The position numbers were made by a program, and so were the translations under genes. Below, piece by piece: positions 62,739 through 64,000 of a stretch of 64,000 bases of DNA. This stretch comes from Owenia fusiformis (Eukaryota; Annelida; Polychaeta; Sabellida; Oweniidae), in the NCBI GenBank assembly GCA_903813345.2, contig CAIIXF020000001.1, positions 5,582,001-5,646,000 on the forward strand. The letters are read 5' to 3'. The notes below the pieces were generated by a model. The model was not told the origin of the DNA. It saw nothing but the letters and a program-made list of their open reading frames with translations, and ran no database searches. The stretch's first letter is position 1, and each line of letters opens with the position of its first letter.

Positions 62739-64000
62739 CTTATTTATACAGATACTTTCTGGCAAGCAATATGTTTTAATCAGCGAGCATTGACCACTCC
62801 TAAACTAATATTCAACACAGCGTTAGTAATCATTGATATATGCATGACCTGTTCAGACTTGGTACATTTAAACAGGATCAATATATTGTTTACAATTTTT
62901 TAATACTGATAAAATTATTCATGAATTTTCAAGCAATTCATTTAGACAGGGTCAACAGCGAAACATATCAAACTTCAATACATTCTCCTTGCCTGGGCTC
63001 CTCCACTTGATTAGGATATACAGAACATTCATTTAAACCTCTCCTCAAAAATGATATTGAATTTTTCAAAACAGAAAAAACATGTATAAATATAGTAAGG
63101 CATGTAGGTCTGATTGAAAAGATGCAAAAAATCTCCAAAAGCATTTTTTTAAAAAGTAGCCTTGTGACATTTCTTGCCACAAGACAAGAATGATTCATCT
63201 TGGCTATATGCTGCATAAGCATTCATGTTAACATTCTATTTTACTGTATCACTAAGATAGATGAACCTAAATGATTGTTTTCCGTTTTCTCAAATATAGT
63301 ACAAGTGGACCTTTTAATAGATCATCTTCGGTACGCAGGGCTCCGAAATCCAGAATACCTTCTTTCTTTTTAGAAGGAGGTACGGATTCTGGACACCTGC
63401 TTAGGAGGATGAGGGACGATATGCTCCTACTTGGGACCTGGGCTTAACTTGGTGAAAAATGAATTTTAATTTCATATGACTTGCTTTGCTATGCATTACT
63501 CTAATGCACCCAAGGTCATTTTTAGATTCTAGTGGAACCAATGAAACCTTAAACTTGCTTAAACTGATCAATTTCAAAGTTGGAAGTAAAAAACTATAAA
63601 TAGGAACCAGGAATAAGAAGCCAAGTGCCTTTGTAGGTCAAATGTGTTGAGTGGTTGTAAAGGTGACAATTTGACCCTTGCAAAAAGTTTCTTTTTTCAT
63701 AAAGTTAGCACTTGATGCATGTACAAATATCATGCAAAGTTTGAAACACCTTTGAGGAATGATATTCAGGCAACAATGCATTGAGTCCAGGGCTTAAATC
63801 CATAAACAAGATTTGAAGAAGTAACAAAAAGGGGTTCTTGGGGCTTGTGCAAAGCCCCCATTCACCTTGAACCCCCTTTCTGCCAGGAATAACCCCCTTT
63901 TCTGAAAGATAAAGGAACTCCAGGCCAGGAACGAACCCCACTCCCCACAAAGATGACTATTTAGACCTGTTCAAAGGATTTCCCAAAAGAGGGGTGATTT

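Larger units (their letters stand above)
58252..64000. other. Intergenic region downstream of GNL2
   Basis: I see no supported gene in 5.7 kb. It contains the GNL2 3'UTR, repeat fragments at about 58570-58860 (ATGGCCGCCATTTTTT, GTCCATCCATCTGTCTG), a MITE (59601-59870) and the ~147-bp array (61846-62738). The last 1.2 kb looks unique but shows no splice-bounded exon I would defend; a short G/A-rich palindrome (TCCAGAATACC / GGATTCTGGA) occurs near 63350-63400. Confidence 0.55.

Overview
This is metazoan nuclear DNA: AT-rich, intron-dense, with canonical GT/AG splice sites and a heavy load of small transposable elements. The repeat style (elements with tandem cores between conserved ends, GTCC-rich leaders next to 'TTAGCTCACATGGTGAGC', and ATGGCGGC-rich cores) resembles bivalve or other molluscan genomes. 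That lineage call is an inference; animal origin is secure from the gene structures.

Layout. Positions 1-177 (minus) hold the first coding exon of an unidentified gene that runs off the left edge. About 2.4 kb further on, in divergent orientation, an 18-exon kinesin-13 gene (KIF2 family, 689 codons, 2616-23184) is complete. Its promoter side carries an NRF1-like palindrome next to an ETS-like site. The 8.2 kb between it and the next gene hold a 59-unit, 22-bp satellite and several fold-back elements. A complete 15-exon GNL2/NOG2 gene (792 codons, 31382-58251) follows. Inside its 8.5 kb intron 10, on the opposite strand, lies an intronless heparan-sulfate-3-O-sulfotransferase-like gene (44622-45746). 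A 5'-truncated, frameshifted LINE lies in GNL2 intron 3 and a mariner transposase remnant in intron 12. The last 5.7 kb (58252-64000) show only repeats, including a roughly 147-bp-period array.

The genes do not form a pathway. The kinesin-13 is a microtubule depolymerase, GNL2 is a 60S ribosome-assembly GTPase, and the sulfotransferase is a Golgi membrane enzyme. Both large genes can be read exon by exon with consistent phases. The most unusual points are: a threefold repeat of an intron/exon junction inside the kinesin motor domain that leaves two decoy acceptors; the indel-free satellite just 3' of the kinesin gene; a nested antisense sulfotransferase whose usual catalytic Glu position looks substituted; and many inverted-repeat elements, several with clean target-site duplications and some carrying dense transcription-factor-like motifs (CACGTG, TGACGTCA, AAGATGGCGGC).
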